From Bacteroides cellulosilyticus (GTDB lineage Bacteria > Bacteroidota > Bacteroidia > Bacteroidales > Bacteroidaceae), in NCBI RefSeq assembly GCF_020091405.1, contig NZ_CP081903.1, positions 868,001-932,000 on the forward strand: a DNA stretch of 64,000 nt, in the 5' to 3' direction. This document shows positions 34,507 to 43,677 of the stretch, one piece after another (position 1 is the stretch's first letter; each line of letters opens with the position of its first letter). The notes beneath the pieces are model-generated. The model had not been told where the DNA came from, searched no databases, and worked only from the letters and a program-made list of their open reading frames with translations. Made by a program: the position numbers and the translations under genes.

Positions 34507-34588
34507 GCGGGTGTGGCGTAATTGGCAGCCGCGCCAGACTTAGGATCTGGTGCCGAGAGGCGTGTAGGTTCGAGTCCTATCACCCGCA
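34507..34588 (+). tRNA. tRNA-Leu (anticodon UAG)
   Basis: 82 bases. The acceptor stem GCGGGTG/CACCCGC, the D-arm, the anticodon stem CCAGA/TCTGG with loop CTTAGGA (anticodon TAG at 34541-34543), a long variable arm typical of class II tRNAs, and a TAGG-TTCGAGT-CCTA T-arm are all present. CCA is not encoded. A terminator follows. Confidence 0.96.
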
Positions 34589-34595
34589 CATAGAT

Positions 34596-34640
34596 TAAAA
34601 AAAGCCTTCGGAAAACTTAATTCCGAAGGCTTTTTCTTTT
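34596..34640 (+). terminator. Rho-independent terminator after tRNA-Leu
   Basis: AAAAAAGCCTTCGG pairs with CCGAAGGCTTTTT around a short loop, followed by a T-rich tail. It can serve both directions, since a gene converges from the right. Confidence 0.85.
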
Positions 34641-34651
34641 CAAAGTCAGAA

Positions 34652-35209
34652 CTATCTTTTCCTTATCTTACCTACTAACTTTTTGATGGAGCCAAAACCT
34701 ATCGTAGGAGCATGTGCATGACAAGTATCAAAAACAACAAATTGTCCGGGTTGCACTTCGATAAGTTCACTAATAGGATCGTCAAAAAACTGAATATCTT
34801 TTATTGTATCCAACGGAGCTTTCGGAAATTTGCACTCGCTACGCAATTTGTAACCATAGTTTTCAGCTACTGAAACAGGCATCTGTAAATCAAGATAATT
34901 ATCATGTATTTCAAGCAATGCTTTCTCCTGTTCTTTCATATCACACTCCATTATAATCACCCAAGCATTATCATCATCCAAGATATAAGTACCTGGTTTT
35001 ACATTGATTAGATCAGTAGTATCTATGAAATGGAAAACTGTTGCAAATGATGGATTCAAGGCTTCCCAGAAGGCTCTGGCTTCAGCGTCAGCATTTTGTA
35101 CAATCGGTTGCATCAACATCTGTTTTCTTGTACAACTATACACTGTAATAGACACGCAGAGCACAATAAATGCCCTTTGTATAATCAATAAAAGTCTCTG
35201 TAACTTCAT
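34652..35209 (-). CDS. YhcH/YjgK/YiaL-family protein carrying a lipoprotein signal
   Basis: 185 aa. The N-terminus has a positively charged start, a hydrophobic core and a VYSC lipobox, so it is likely lipid-anchored. The C-terminal 110 residues match the YhcH (NanQ/TabA) cupin family: LEIHDNYLDLQMPVSVAENYGY, FFDDP, and VQPGQFVVFDTCHAHAPTIGFG, with His/Glu cupin ligands. Cytosolic members act as sugar anomerases, including on sialic acid. Export of such a protein is unusual. It is the last gene of the minus-strand cluster, next to sialidase-fold genes, so a role in opening or epimerising a released acidic sugar is plausible but inferred. Confidence 0.75.
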   Translation of the reverse strand: MKLQRLLLIIQRAFIVLCVSITVYSCTRKQMLMQPIVQNADAEARAFWEALNPSFATVFHFIDTTDLINVKPGTYILDDDNAWVIIMECDMKEQEKALLEIHDNYLDLQMPVSVAENYGYKLRSECKFPKAPLDTIKDIQFFDDPISELIEVQPGQFVVFDTCHAHAPTIGFGSIKKLVGKIRKR

Positions 35210-35274
35210 TTTATAAGATTATTTTCACATTATATTCTAAATACGGGATTCCCAACTGAATCTCGTATTTTAAA

Positions 35275-36564
35275 CTATAATCCCAACGCAATTAATGGAA
35301 CACGTGTAATCGCCATATCCTCTTTGCCCACAGAATATAAAGTATACAGCCATCCATTTAATATTATAGAACTGGGATAAGCATAGCCTAAATTTCGCCC
35401 TTTGATACCCGCAAATCGATATTTCTTAGGAGCATCAATACGTAAAGCATATACACAATCGAATTTATATCCGTCCTTACTGACTGACACAGTTATCGGA
35501 TCCCGGTCTAAATATAACGCTTGATCAAAACTATATGCATTTTGGTTGCCTATCAGCAACACAGTCCCGTCTCCTGATGAAATAGCCTGCGCTCTGCTTG
35601 GTGAATCCGGAATATCTGTCGGATAAGGAATTCCCCACCCACCTGCTCCATCATTGAAGCTCACATACATTCTATTATCATGTACCGGATTCTGTGAGGT
35701 TCCCCAGTCACGTAACATGAGTACCAGCCCTCCATCTTTAGCCCGATAGATAAAACTTTCTATTAGTTTATGACTGTCAATCGCCGTACGCAATACTCCC
35801 CATGTGTCTGCCGCCCACCAACTGATTTGATCGTTCTCCCGATACCAATTGCGTAGCCGGATACCTATAGGTGGAGCCGTAGCTGAAGCAAGATCTTGCA
35901 TGTATACAGGCAATTTTCCACCATCAGGTAAGTTTTCAACCAGGAATGGTTGTCCGAATTCCCCTTTTTCGTTCACAGTACGAGCAATCGGATATACTTT
36001 GGCACCATGCACGTAGGTAATGGCATATAGCACATCATCAATAACCGCCCATCTGTCGGGTTTCAGATGAATGCCTTTCTCTGTACGAGGCAAGACCGGA
36101 CCGGGAGCAGGAAACAATTCTTTTGCCTCCGACCACTTTCCCCACGCATCAGAAGTGGCATATAACACACGTTGCCCGGGAGCATCTTCACCTAAAGGAT
36201 GATTTCCCCACATTGCATAAAACTTACCTTTATGATTAATCAGACAAGCATAATGATTATAAGCACCATCTTCCCGAGTAGGTGGTTGCCACACTACTGC
36301 ATGTTCAGCCTTGGATAATACTGGGAATCCCGCACCAGCAGAAAGGTCAACAGTTGGCATTTGAGCATTCCACATTGGTACAACCGGTGTCCCCTGCTTA
36401 GTAACCTTATTCGTTTTAAAGTTTTTTGTTCCTACTTTCACTTCAATCTCACCTTGATTGTCACCACCCGGAGAGGATTTTTCTGAAGACGTTTGACAAC
36501 AAATATTGGATAGCTGAATAAAAACGAGCAAGCCAGTTATCGATATTTTTTTTAAATTATCCAT
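35275..36564 (-). CDS. Sialidase-fold beta-propeller lipoprotein (hydrolase or lyase)
   Basis: 429 aa with a signal ending SNIC, likely lipidated. The repeated blades HKGKFYAMWGNH, VLYATSDAWGKWSEAKE, MYVSFNDGAGGW and ITVSVSKDGYKFD look like BNR/Asp-box propeller strands, and SRAQAISSGDGTVLLIGNQ and YPSSIILNGWLYTLYS recall sialidase-superfamily enzymes. I cannot tell an exo-glycosidase from a propeller-type polysaccharide lyase by sequence alone. It lies between the YhcH-like gene and a SusD gene with short gaps (12 bases to susD), so it is part of the same locus. Confidence 0.65.
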   Translation of the reverse strand: MDNLKKISITGLLVFIQLSNICCQTSSEKSSPGGDNQGEIEVKVGTKNFKTNKVTKQGTPVVPMWNAQMPTVDLSAGAGFPVLSKAEHAVVWQPPTREDGAYNHYACLINHKGKFYAMWGNHPLGEDAPGQRVLYATSDAWGKWSEAKELFPAPGPVLPRTEKGIHLKPDRWAVIDDVLYAITYVHGAKVYPIARTVNEKGEFGQPFLVENLPDGGKLPVYMQDLASATAPPIGIRLRNWYRENDQISWWAADTWGVLRTAIDSHKLIESFIYRAKDGGLVLMLRDWGTSQNPVHDNRMYVSFNDGAGGWGIPYPTDIPDSPSRAQAISSGDGTVLLIGNQNAYSFDQALYLDRDPITVSVSKDGYKFDCVYALRIDAPKKYRFAGIKGRNLGYAYPSSIILNGWLYTLYSVGKEDMAITRVPLIALGL

Positions 36565-36576
36565 AATATTTTTTAT

Positions 36577-38220
36577 TTAGTAGCCAACTGTTTGTTCCAG
36601 CTTAGCACCAACATTGCTATCAATAGCTGTCTGCGGAATAGGCCACCACTGGTGAAAATCTTGTATAGAAGTCCGGGTAAGCTCTCGTATACTATATTTC
36701 CTTACCCTATCCACCAGTCTCCCCATTCGCACCAATGTTCTGCGGCGAGGTTCCTCAGTAATCAACTCTCTGGCACGTTCATCCAAAATGTAATCTTCCG
36801 TTACGTCGGATGCTTGAACCGGTTTTGCTCTGGCACGTTCACGTACCACGTTAATATCCTTAGCTGCATTTTCCAAATCATTCAACCTAAAGTAGGCTTC
36901 GGCACGCAACAAATAAGTTTCAGCCAATCGGTACACAATGAAATCCTGATAGGTACGCCCGGACCAAGACGTACTCGTGTTGGTTAATGTACCTATATCT
37001 CCCTCAATCTTACGAGGATAAGGATAAACATTTTGCATAGTATCGATTTCTGTTTTTCTTGGTTCTACCAACTGCCCGAAATAGGCTGATTTCGAATTTG
37101 TGTAACGGAACTCCCTACGCATATTATGAACCGAATTACGCATATCATTGTCCCAGTTTCCTTTCCAGACATTATATAAGAAATAAGGCGTAGGACGTAC
37201 TTGTCCGGTCCCTCTTCCCATACTATCAACGACAATCATACCTGACTTTCCGGCAGGATCAGTAAGTCTTTCATACCAAGGTCCCCAATTTCTCAAACGA
37301 TTATTGCCATTACTACCGCCTTGTCCACCTAATGTCATGTCCTCAAACTGCCATACATAAATGGACTCTAAATTACCGGCATCACGATTCTGATTACCGT
37401 CTTTGAACATATCAGAGAAGGGATCTCCCGGCTCATTCATTTTGGTACCAAAACGTTCATCCATCAACTTATATAAACCGGAATTTATAACTTTATTAGC
37501 ACTTTCTACAGCTAACTGATACTCTCCAAGACTAATATAAACTTCAGTCAACAGATGATCAGCAGCAGCTTTCACAATCCGGCCTTGCTTTTTCACCGTT
37601 GCAGGTAGCCATTTAGAAGCATATTCCAGATCAGCACGCGCAGACTGGAGGACCTCTTCACGGGTATTTCGCACAAAATTAGTTTTGGGACTAACATAAA
37701 TGGTATCTATAATAGGTACTCCCCCATACAGATTAGCCAACATATTATGCGTATAAGCCCTGAAAAACTTAGCTTCGGCAATCATTGCATTCTTTTTTTC
37801 TTCACTACTCCATATATCAGCCAACTCCGGTTTACTGGCATATGCAATGATGGTATTAGCTATAGGAAACATACTCTCGTAAGCCCAATCCCACACATAT
37901 GTAGTCACGGTACTAGTTGGAGTAAGCAGGGTATTATAATTATTACTGGAAGCTGAATTATTGCCAAACGACGCTATGTCTGTTGATGCACTCATTATAT
38001 AAAAATAGCGGGAGGCATCACGAGCAGCCATCTCATCACGGGCAGCCTTATGCATAGCAGTCATATAGGCTTCAAAACCTATTTCGGAGGTCAAGACTCC
38101 TTCTGTACTATAATTAGAAAGAGGCACTTCATTAAGAAAATCCGAACTGCATGATTGGCCGGTAACTATTAACAGTGCGGCACACAGTATTTTACTTGTT
38201 AGATTGACGAGTGTTCTCAT
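36577..38220 (-). CDS. RagB/SusD-like outer-membrane lipoprotein
   Basis: 547 aa with a lipoprotein signal ending ALLIVTGQSC. The SSDFLNEVPLSNYSTEGVLTS start, the FRAYTHNMLANLYGGVPIID TPR-like block and the C-terminal DERARELITEEPRRRTLVRMGRL and QDFHQWWPIPQTAIDSN motifs are classic SusD features. It would bind glycan on the cell surface and cap the SusC channel encoded 46 bases upstream. Substrate unknown; nearby propellers suggest an acidic or sulfated glycan. Confidence 0.92.
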   Translation of the reverse strand: MRTLVNLTSKILCAALLIVTGQSCSSDFLNEVPLSNYSTEGVLTSEIGFEAYMTAMHKAARDEMAARDASRYFYIMSASTDIASFGNNSASSNNYNTLLTPTSTVTTYVWDWAYESMFPIANTIIAYASKPELADIWSSEEKKNAMIAEAKFFRAYTHNMLANLYGGVPIIDTIYVSPKTNFVRNTREEVLQSARADLEYASKWLPATVKKQGRIVKAAADHLLTEVYISLGEYQLAVESANKVINSGLYKLMDERFGTKMNEPGDPFSDMFKDGNQNRDAGNLESIYVWQFEDMTLGGQGGSNGNNRLRNWGPWYERLTDPAGKSGMIVVDSMGRGTGQVRPTPYFLYNVWKGNWDNDMRNSVHNMRREFRYTNSKSAYFGQLVEPRKTEIDTMQNVYPYPRKIEGDIGTLTNTSTSWSGRTYQDFIVYRLAETYLLRAEAYFRLNDLENAAKDINVVRERARAKPVQASDVTEDYILDERARELITEEPRRRTLVRMGRLVDRVRKYSIRELTRTSIQDFHQWWPIPQTAIDSNVGAKLEQTVGY

Positions 38221-38266
38221 TTTTTTCTTGTATTAGTATTTTTAATATTACTCAAATAAATTAGTA

Positions 38267-41200
38267 TTAAAAGCCTAACTTAAATCCTAATGTATATGTA
38301 CGGGCAATAGGATATCTTTCTGATGAGATTGATTCAGGATTAGTACCCAGCCAATCTGTAAATGTCAGTAAGTTCTTTCCACTCAAGAATACACTGAGAT
38401 TAGATAAACGATACTTAGTCAGGAATTTCTGAGGGAAACGGTAGGACAATGACACTTCCTGTACACGAATGAAACTGCGGTCGGAATACCAATTATGCCC
38501 AAGTACGCTTCTTCTATATTCAAGTGAAGGACGGGAATTTGATTTATTTTCCGGAGTCCACCATCCCCCATCATACATATTAACAGGACGGACAGGATCC
38601 AGACTATTGTTATAGAAATCCAAATCATTGAATGTTCCAATCCAACCTTGCATTGCATTGATGAAGATGGACAAATCAAAATTCTTATAACTGAAATTAT
38701 TAGTAATACCCCAACGGTACTTAGGCTGGCTACCCTGCCCAATAATTGTACGGTCATGTTCAGCTTCAACCTTACCATCATCATTCAAATCTTTGAATCG
38801 TGCATAGCCAGATGCATATCCTGCAGGGAGTTCATCTCCCTCCTGATAAATACCATCAAATACATAATCATAATATACATTAATAGGCTTCCCTATGAAC
38901 CAACTGTTGCCAATGTCATCATCTTCTTTACCATCCCCGTTAGCATCTTCACCATACAAACTTACAATTTTATTCTTGTTATGTGAGAATACAAAACTTG
39001 TACTCCACTCAAAATCTTTATTACGGATGTTCACTGTATTCAAAGTTAATTCAATACCTTTATTATTTACCTCTCCTAAGTTCGTCCATATAGATGAATA
39101 TCCTGTCATTACAGGAATAGACCGCTCTACCAACAAATCGCGCGTATCCATATTATAAAGCTCAACCGTACCACCGATTCGCTTATTGAACAGTTCAAAA
39201 TCTAATGCAATATTAGCTGTATAGGTTGTTTCCCATTTTAAATCCGTATTGGCAATTCTAGACGGATAAATGCCCAATGCTGACTCTTCGCCAAACACAT
39301 AACGGCTGGTGGTTGCCAAACTTAATGACTGATAAGGTGAAATAGCCTGATTACCTACAGCACCGTATGACACTCTCAATTTCAGCAAGTCCAGAAATGC
39401 CGCATTATCCAGAAAGTCTTCCTCAGAAACTATCCATGCAAAAGCCGCAGACGGGAATGTTGCATATTTATGATTAGCCGCAAAAACAGAACTACCATCC
39501 CTTCGGGCTGTCAAGGTGAACAAATACTTATTCATGAGTCTATAGTTTAACCTTGCCATAGAAGAGATACCGGAAACTTTCTTAGCCGAGGAAGTTGTTT
39601 CTTGTAACCCGCCAACACCAAGATTATTCCATCCAAATGTGTCAAACTCTAATTGATCTGCACTTGCTGTGGTACTTTCTTCGTTACTTCGGTTTGCACC
39701 ATACATTAAAGTTACATCAAATGCATGTTTTTCACCCAATTGGAATTTATAGTCTAAAATATTTTCAACAACCCAATCGCGCGACATCCAGTTGCGCTTG
39801 GAAGCTGATGAAGTATTTGCATCAACATATACATCATTCTTTGTAGAGTTATAATCACGAATCCAACGATAGTTCATTGAGTAGTTTATCCGGTATGTAA
39901 GACCCTTAACCCATGGAATATTAACTATTGAATAAAAATTTGCGAATAAATTATTCCGGTAATAATCTTTCTGAGAAAGGCTATTACTCCTCACAGGATT
40001 TGCAGAAACGCCTTGGTCTTCGGGTACAGTATATTGTGTGGGTGACCCATCTTCACGATACCACGTGCCGTATGGACTTTGTCTCTTGGCCAGATTGACC
40101 GATGCAGGTACACCTGACTGGTCGTTTTGAGAAAACATAGTACTGGTACCGATGCTCAACCAATCAGTAATCTTGCTTTCCAAATTCACTCTAAAGGACA
40201 TTCGGGTCAGGTTGTCATCAAGTATCAATCCTTTTTCTTGCGCCATAGAGGCAGAAATATAATAGTTAGTATTCTTGGACTTTCCTGACATACTTGCATC
40301 CACTGATAAAAGCTGCCCCTGTTGAGAAATCAAATCCAACGGATCAATAGTATGGCCATTTCGATAGTTTTCGGCCTCCGTTAAAGTCAGATATGTAGAA
40401 ACATCATTCGGATCATATGGGATTTCCCTAAGCCGTCGAATTTCCATTGATTTTTCCAGATAACGTTCCGGGGTCAACAACTTCAATTTAGAAGCCCAAT
40501 CCGACAAGCCATAAAATGCACTTACATTAATATTAGGCTTCTCTGTTTTACCTTTTTTAGAAGTGATAAGGATTACTCCATTCGCGGCACGAGAACCATA
40601 AATTGCAGCTGAACTGGCATCTTTGAGTACTTCCATAGATTCAATATCGTTCGGATTGATATCAATCATACTTCCATTAAAATAAATGCCATCCAGAATA
40701 ATCAACGGATCGTTTCCACCACTCAACGAACGAGGACCACGCACCAGGATACTACCGTTCTGCCCCGGACGCCCATTATCTGTAAACTGAACTCCAGCCA
40801 CCTGACCACGTAATGCCTGAGTAACATTAGTATTCGGACGGCTTTCCATATCGCTCATATTCACTTTACTTACAGAGCCAGTCACATTACGCCGACTTTG
40901 GCTTCCATAGCCAACCACTACAACTTCCTCCAAAAGGCCTGCATCTTCCTTTAAAACTATTTTAAAGGAATTCTTTCCTGCAACTTTTATTTCTTGCGGT
41001 AAAAAGCCAATAAATGATATCTGAAGCATTGCATTATCTTCTACAATCAGTTTGAAATGCCCATCCACATCTGTAACCGAACCATTAATAGTGCCTTTCT
41101 CTACTACATTTGCTCCGATAATAGCTTCTCCCCGCTCATCAGTGACTGTTCCGGTAATTTGCTTCTTTTGCTGAGTTGCAGCACTATTTCCAGGCACCTC

Positions 41201-41338
41201 AATATACATCTCCGCTTGTGTGCCACTATAGGCATAAGCACCTATTGTCAAACTATTATAAACAGCCAACAATAAGAAAATGGAGCTCGATTTTATAATT
41301 AGCCATAAAAAATCATACGACTTTGCTGGTTTATTCAT
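38267..41338 (-). CDS. SusC/RagA TonB-linked outer-membrane receptor
   Basis: About 1023 aa. The open frame extends to 41494, but the ATG at 41338 (MNKPAKSYDFLWLIIK) gives the sensible signal region, though the signal is long (hydrophobic around 15-35). A CarboxypepD-like domain (GTVTDERGEAIIGANV), a TonB-box-like EEVVVVGYG and a plug (LRGQVAGVQF, DPLIILDGIYF, IESMEVLKDASSAAIYGSRAANGV) are followed by the barrel ending YTLGFKLGF. It imports glycan across the outer membrane with the SusD encoded next to it. A strong hairpin separates it from the upstream sialidase-family gene. Confidence 0.93.
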   Translation of the reverse strand: MNKPAKSYDFLWLIIKSSSIFLLLAVYNSLTIGAYAYSGTQAEMYIEVPGNSAATQQKKQITGTVTDERGEAIIGANVVEKGTINGSVTDVDGHFKLIVEDNAMLQISFIGFLPQEIKVAGKNSFKIVLKEDAGLLEEVVVVGYGSQSRRNVTGSVSKVNMSDMESRPNTNVTQALRGQVAGVQFTDNGRPGQNGSILVRGPRSLSGGNDPLIILDGIYFNGSMIDINPNDIESMEVLKDASSAAIYGSRAANGVILITSKKGKTEKPNINVSAFYGLSDWASKLKLLTPERYLEKSMEIRRLREIPYDPNDVSTYLTLTEAENYRNGHTIDPLDLISQQGQLLSVDASMSGKSKNTNYYISASMAQEKGLILDDNLTRMSFRVNLESKITDWLSIGTSTMFSQNDQSGVPASVNLAKRQSPYGTWYREDGSPTQYTVPEDQGVSANPVRSNSLSQKDYYRNNLFANFYSIVNIPWVKGLTYRINYSMNYRWIRDYNSTKNDVYVDANTSSASKRNWMSRDWVVENILDYKFQLGEKHAFDVTLMYGANRSNEESTTASADQLEFDTFGWNNLGVGGLQETTSSAKKVSGISSMARLNYRLMNKYLFTLTARRDGSSVFAANHKYATFPSAAFAWIVSEEDFLDNAAFLDLLKLRVSYGAVGNQAISPYQSLSLATTSRYVFGEESALGIYPSRIANTDLKWETTYTANIALDFELFNKRIGGTVELYNMDTRDLLVERSIPVMTGYSSIWTNLGEVNNKGIELTLNTVNIRNKDFEWSTSFVFSHNKNKIVSLYGEDANGDGKEDDDIGNSWFIGKPINVYYDYVFDGIYQEGDELPAGYASGYARFKDLNDDGKVEAEHDRTIIGQGSQPKYRWGITNNFSYKNFDLSIFINAMQGWIGTFNDLDFYNNSLDPVRPVNMYDGGWWTPENKSNSRPSLEYRRSVLGHNWYSDRSFIRVQEVSLSYRFPQKFLTKYRLSNLSVFLSGKNLLTFTDWLGTNPESISSERYPIARTYTLGFKLGF

Positions 41339-41425
41339 ATCTTTACGTGTTTTTGATAGATTAAAATTTAGTATACAATTTGTTTGCGAGACAAAGGATA
41401 CGTTAATTAATTGAAAACATTCTAC

Positions 41426-41464
41426 AAAGTCGTGATGCTGCAGTGCAGCACCATGACTTTTTTT
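41426..41464. terminator. Long stem-loop between the sialidase-family gene and susC
   Basis: AAAGTCGTGATGCTGCA (41426-41442) pairs with TGCAGCACCATGACTTT (41444-41460) with one wobble and one mismatch. The plus strand then has a T run. It probably ends or attenuates transcripts coming from the sialidase side. The rest of the 41339-41586 gap holds nothing I recognise. Confidence 0.6.
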
Positions 41465-41586
41465 CTTATCTATACATCTCTCATAGGCATACATGTATTA
41501 TAATTCAACTTCATTAATAACTCCCATTTCGTTACTGAACCGAGAACTTTTCATAATATCAATTTATTCAGCAACTATCTGCACCT

Positions 41587-42864
41587 TTACTTTTTCATTT
41601 TATTTTTTTTGCGTGCAGCAATATTAGCAGCTGATTTCTTTACTCTGCCGGGCTTACTAATACGCATTCCCAAATCGCCACGTTCTGAAATTATTTTTCC
41701 TTCTAAAATATCCTCTTCTGTAAAACGTGCCATGAGTACATCGCCTTCACGAGTACGCTGATGGTCATACGAAATATAAATATATCCGTCTGGTGTCTGG
41801 AACCCTGTGGGATATGAAACTCCGGAACGTTCATCAAGCAGTAAATTACCCGACCAGGTTTTGCCATCATCTGTAGAAATAAAAGCACGAAGATGAGAAC
41901 GAGACTTAAGTTGCTCATCAGGCATACCATGACGTACAAGCAAGAGATTGCCTGACTTAAGTCGTAAAATAAAATGGCGTGAATTGACATGCTCCTGATA
42001 TTTTTCGGGCTCTGTCCAAGTGAATCCCTTATCAGTAGAATAACTTTGCCAGATACCTACGCCTGTACGTGCCGTCATCCACCAACTACCATCTTTTTTC
42101 TCTATTGTCAGATGTTCATCAAAACTGGGAGAGGGATATTTCACCATTCCACGGAATTCCCATGTTGTTCCCTGATCTGTTGATACCATAAGGTGAGCAC
42201 CACGTTTAGCATCTAATTCCGGATGTGCACCCTTCAAAGGATTCTCCTTCCACCCCTTTTCTAACAATATGTCCATGCGACTACGAGGCCAGATACTTAC
42301 AGGAAGTACCCACTCACCACTACTCATCACTGTCGGTTTTTGGAGTGTACAACCAATACCTAAATAAACAGGTTCTGACCATACAGGATTCTCAGAATCC
42401 GGATTTTCGCATAGCGTATACCAGTTACCGGAACGTCCGTCATAGTAAGTCATTGCCTGGTCGAAAAAGAGCCAAAGGCGTCCCAGCGGATCTGTCCATA
42501 ATTGGCCTACAATAGTTCTGCGTTTAAGAGGCAGTGATTCATCATGAGGATCAATAACTACTTTTGTCTTTGTCCACTTTTTGCCCTCATCATCACTCCA
42601 AGCCAGCACAAAAAAAGCATTCGCATTATCTCCGCCACCAACCCAGCAAGCCCAGATACGTCCGCCCGGCGTACGTTCTATTCCTATAGTCATACCATAA
42701 TCCAAATTCTTGGCATTATAATTTTTACCAGGATTGGTATTAACCAGCGGCGGTATCATAGCCAAACTGTCTGAAATGCGTATAAGCTCTTGGTTTTGCG
42801 CGACTACAGTATGAGTGGCACAAAATATGAAAAACATTGTGTACAAAATATTATTTTTTTTCAT
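41587..42864 (-). CDS. Sialidase-superfamily protein with Asp boxes (BNR_2)
   Basis: 425 aa, secreted (signal MKKNNILYTMFFIFCATHTVVAQ). Four Asp boxes are clear: SDDEGKKWT, STDQGTTWE, STDKGFTWT and STDDGKTWS, so it has a six-bladed sialidase fold. An arginine-rich region near the start (IGIERTPGGRIWACW) and YPTGFQTPDGYIYISYDHQRTREGDVLMARF near the end match BNR_2/exo-sialidase-like proteins. The full set of sialidase catalytic residues (three Arg, Tyr/Glu) cannot be confirmed by eye. The basic tail (KKSAANIAARKKNKMKK) is odd. It is followed downstream by a hairpin and susC. Confidence 0.8.
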   Translation of the reverse strand: MKKNNILYTMFFIFCATHTVVAQNQELIRISDSLAMIPPLVNTNPGKNYNAKNLDYGMTIGIERTPGGRIWACWVGGGDNANAFFVLAWSDDEGKKWTKTKVVIDPHDESLPLKRRTIVGQLWTDPLGRLWLFFDQAMTYYDGRSGNWYTLCENPDSENPVWSEPVYLGIGCTLQKPTVMSSGEWVLPVSIWPRSRMDILLEKGWKENPLKGAHPELDAKRGAHLMVSTDQGTTWEFRGMVKYPSPSFDEHLTIEKKDGSWWMTARTGVGIWQSYSTDKGFTWTEPEKYQEHVNSRHFILRLKSGNLLLVRHGMPDEQLKSRSHLRAFISTDDGKTWSGNLLLDERSGVSYPTGFQTPDGYIYISYDHQRTREGDVLMARFTEEDILEGKIISERGDLGMRISKPGRVKKSAANIAARKKNKMKK

Positions 42865-42897
42865 GGCAATATAAATTTAAATATAAGTTACTTTTTA

Positions 42898-43638
42898 TCA
42901 GACTTTAATTCTTTTGTATCCTGAGCGTAATACAGCCAAATCAGCTCCTATAGCAAAAGCACTAAACCCCATCACACACAAATCAGAAATATCTTCTTCC
43001 GGAGAGACCAATATCCCTGCTTGTTTACCGGAGGATATAGCTGCTTTAACAGTTAAAGAAATGGCCTCCTGAAAAGGTATTCTTTCATCAGCACTCTTTC
43101 TGACTGATAAATCAAGACGCAAATCACGCGGACCAACAAAAAGCATATCCACTCCTTCTGTTGCCGCTATAGAATTAGCATTTTGTACGCCTTCGTAGTT
43201 TTCAATCTGAGCAATAAACAAAGGTGGTTCCCACTCTGTGATATTCCTGGGAGCATTTTCCCCGTATCCAAACGACCGGGAAGAACTCGAGAATCCTCTT
43301 TTCCCGAAAGGCGGATAACGCATTGCACCCACCACCCGGGCAGCTTCTTCAGATGAAGAAACATGCGGCATCATAATACCTGCAACTCCCCAGTCCAGCA
43401 GACGCGCAATAAGTCCACTACGGAATTCACTTACACGTACAATCACTTTTGTACCACTTGATTTTACAGCCATCAGATTAGGCAGAATGTCATGCTCCTG
43501 CATGAAGCCATGTTCAAGGTCGAACAGCAACCAGTCAAACTGCATCATCGATATTACTTCGGTAACAATGGGGGAACCTAATGAAATCCACGTACCTGTA
43601 CCAAGTATACGAGCCTTATTTTCTATATTCTGTTTCAT
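42898..43638 (-). CDS. HpaI/HpcH-type class II aldolase
   Basis: 246 aa, cytosolic. The family cleaves 2-keto-3-deoxy acids or related hydroxy-keto acids to pyruvate plus an aldehyde. Landmarks: LGTWISLGSPIVTEV, DWLLFDLEHG (active-site His), MMPHVSSSEEA, KRGFS (substrate-binding Arg), QIENYEGVQN and GPRDLRLDLSV (metal-binding Glu and Asp). The usual GPxDLS is changed to GPRDLRL. It lies 39 bases before the kinase gene in the same operon. It would complete catabolism of an acidic sugar released by the beta-propeller enzymes. Confidence 0.85.
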   Translation of the reverse strand: MKQNIENKARILGTGTWISLGSPIVTEVISMMQFDWLLFDLEHGFMQEHDILPNLMAVKSSGTKVIVRVSEFRSGLIARLLDWGVAGIMMPHVSSSEEAARVVGAMRYPPFGKRGFSSSSRSFGYGENAPRNITEWEPPLFIAQIENYEGVQNANSIAATEGVDMLFVGPRDLRLDLSVRKSADERIPFQEAISLTVKAAISSGKQAGILVSPEEDISDLCVMGFSAFAIGADLAVLRSGYKRIKV

Positions 43639-43677
43639 ACGTAAATTATTAATTTAATTCGCTATTACCTTATTTCT

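Noticed and set aside
34507..34588. tRNA-Leu as an attachment site with a direct repeat at a far border
   Set aside because: I saw no second copy of the tRNA 3' end and no integrase in the window, so no att site is claimed.
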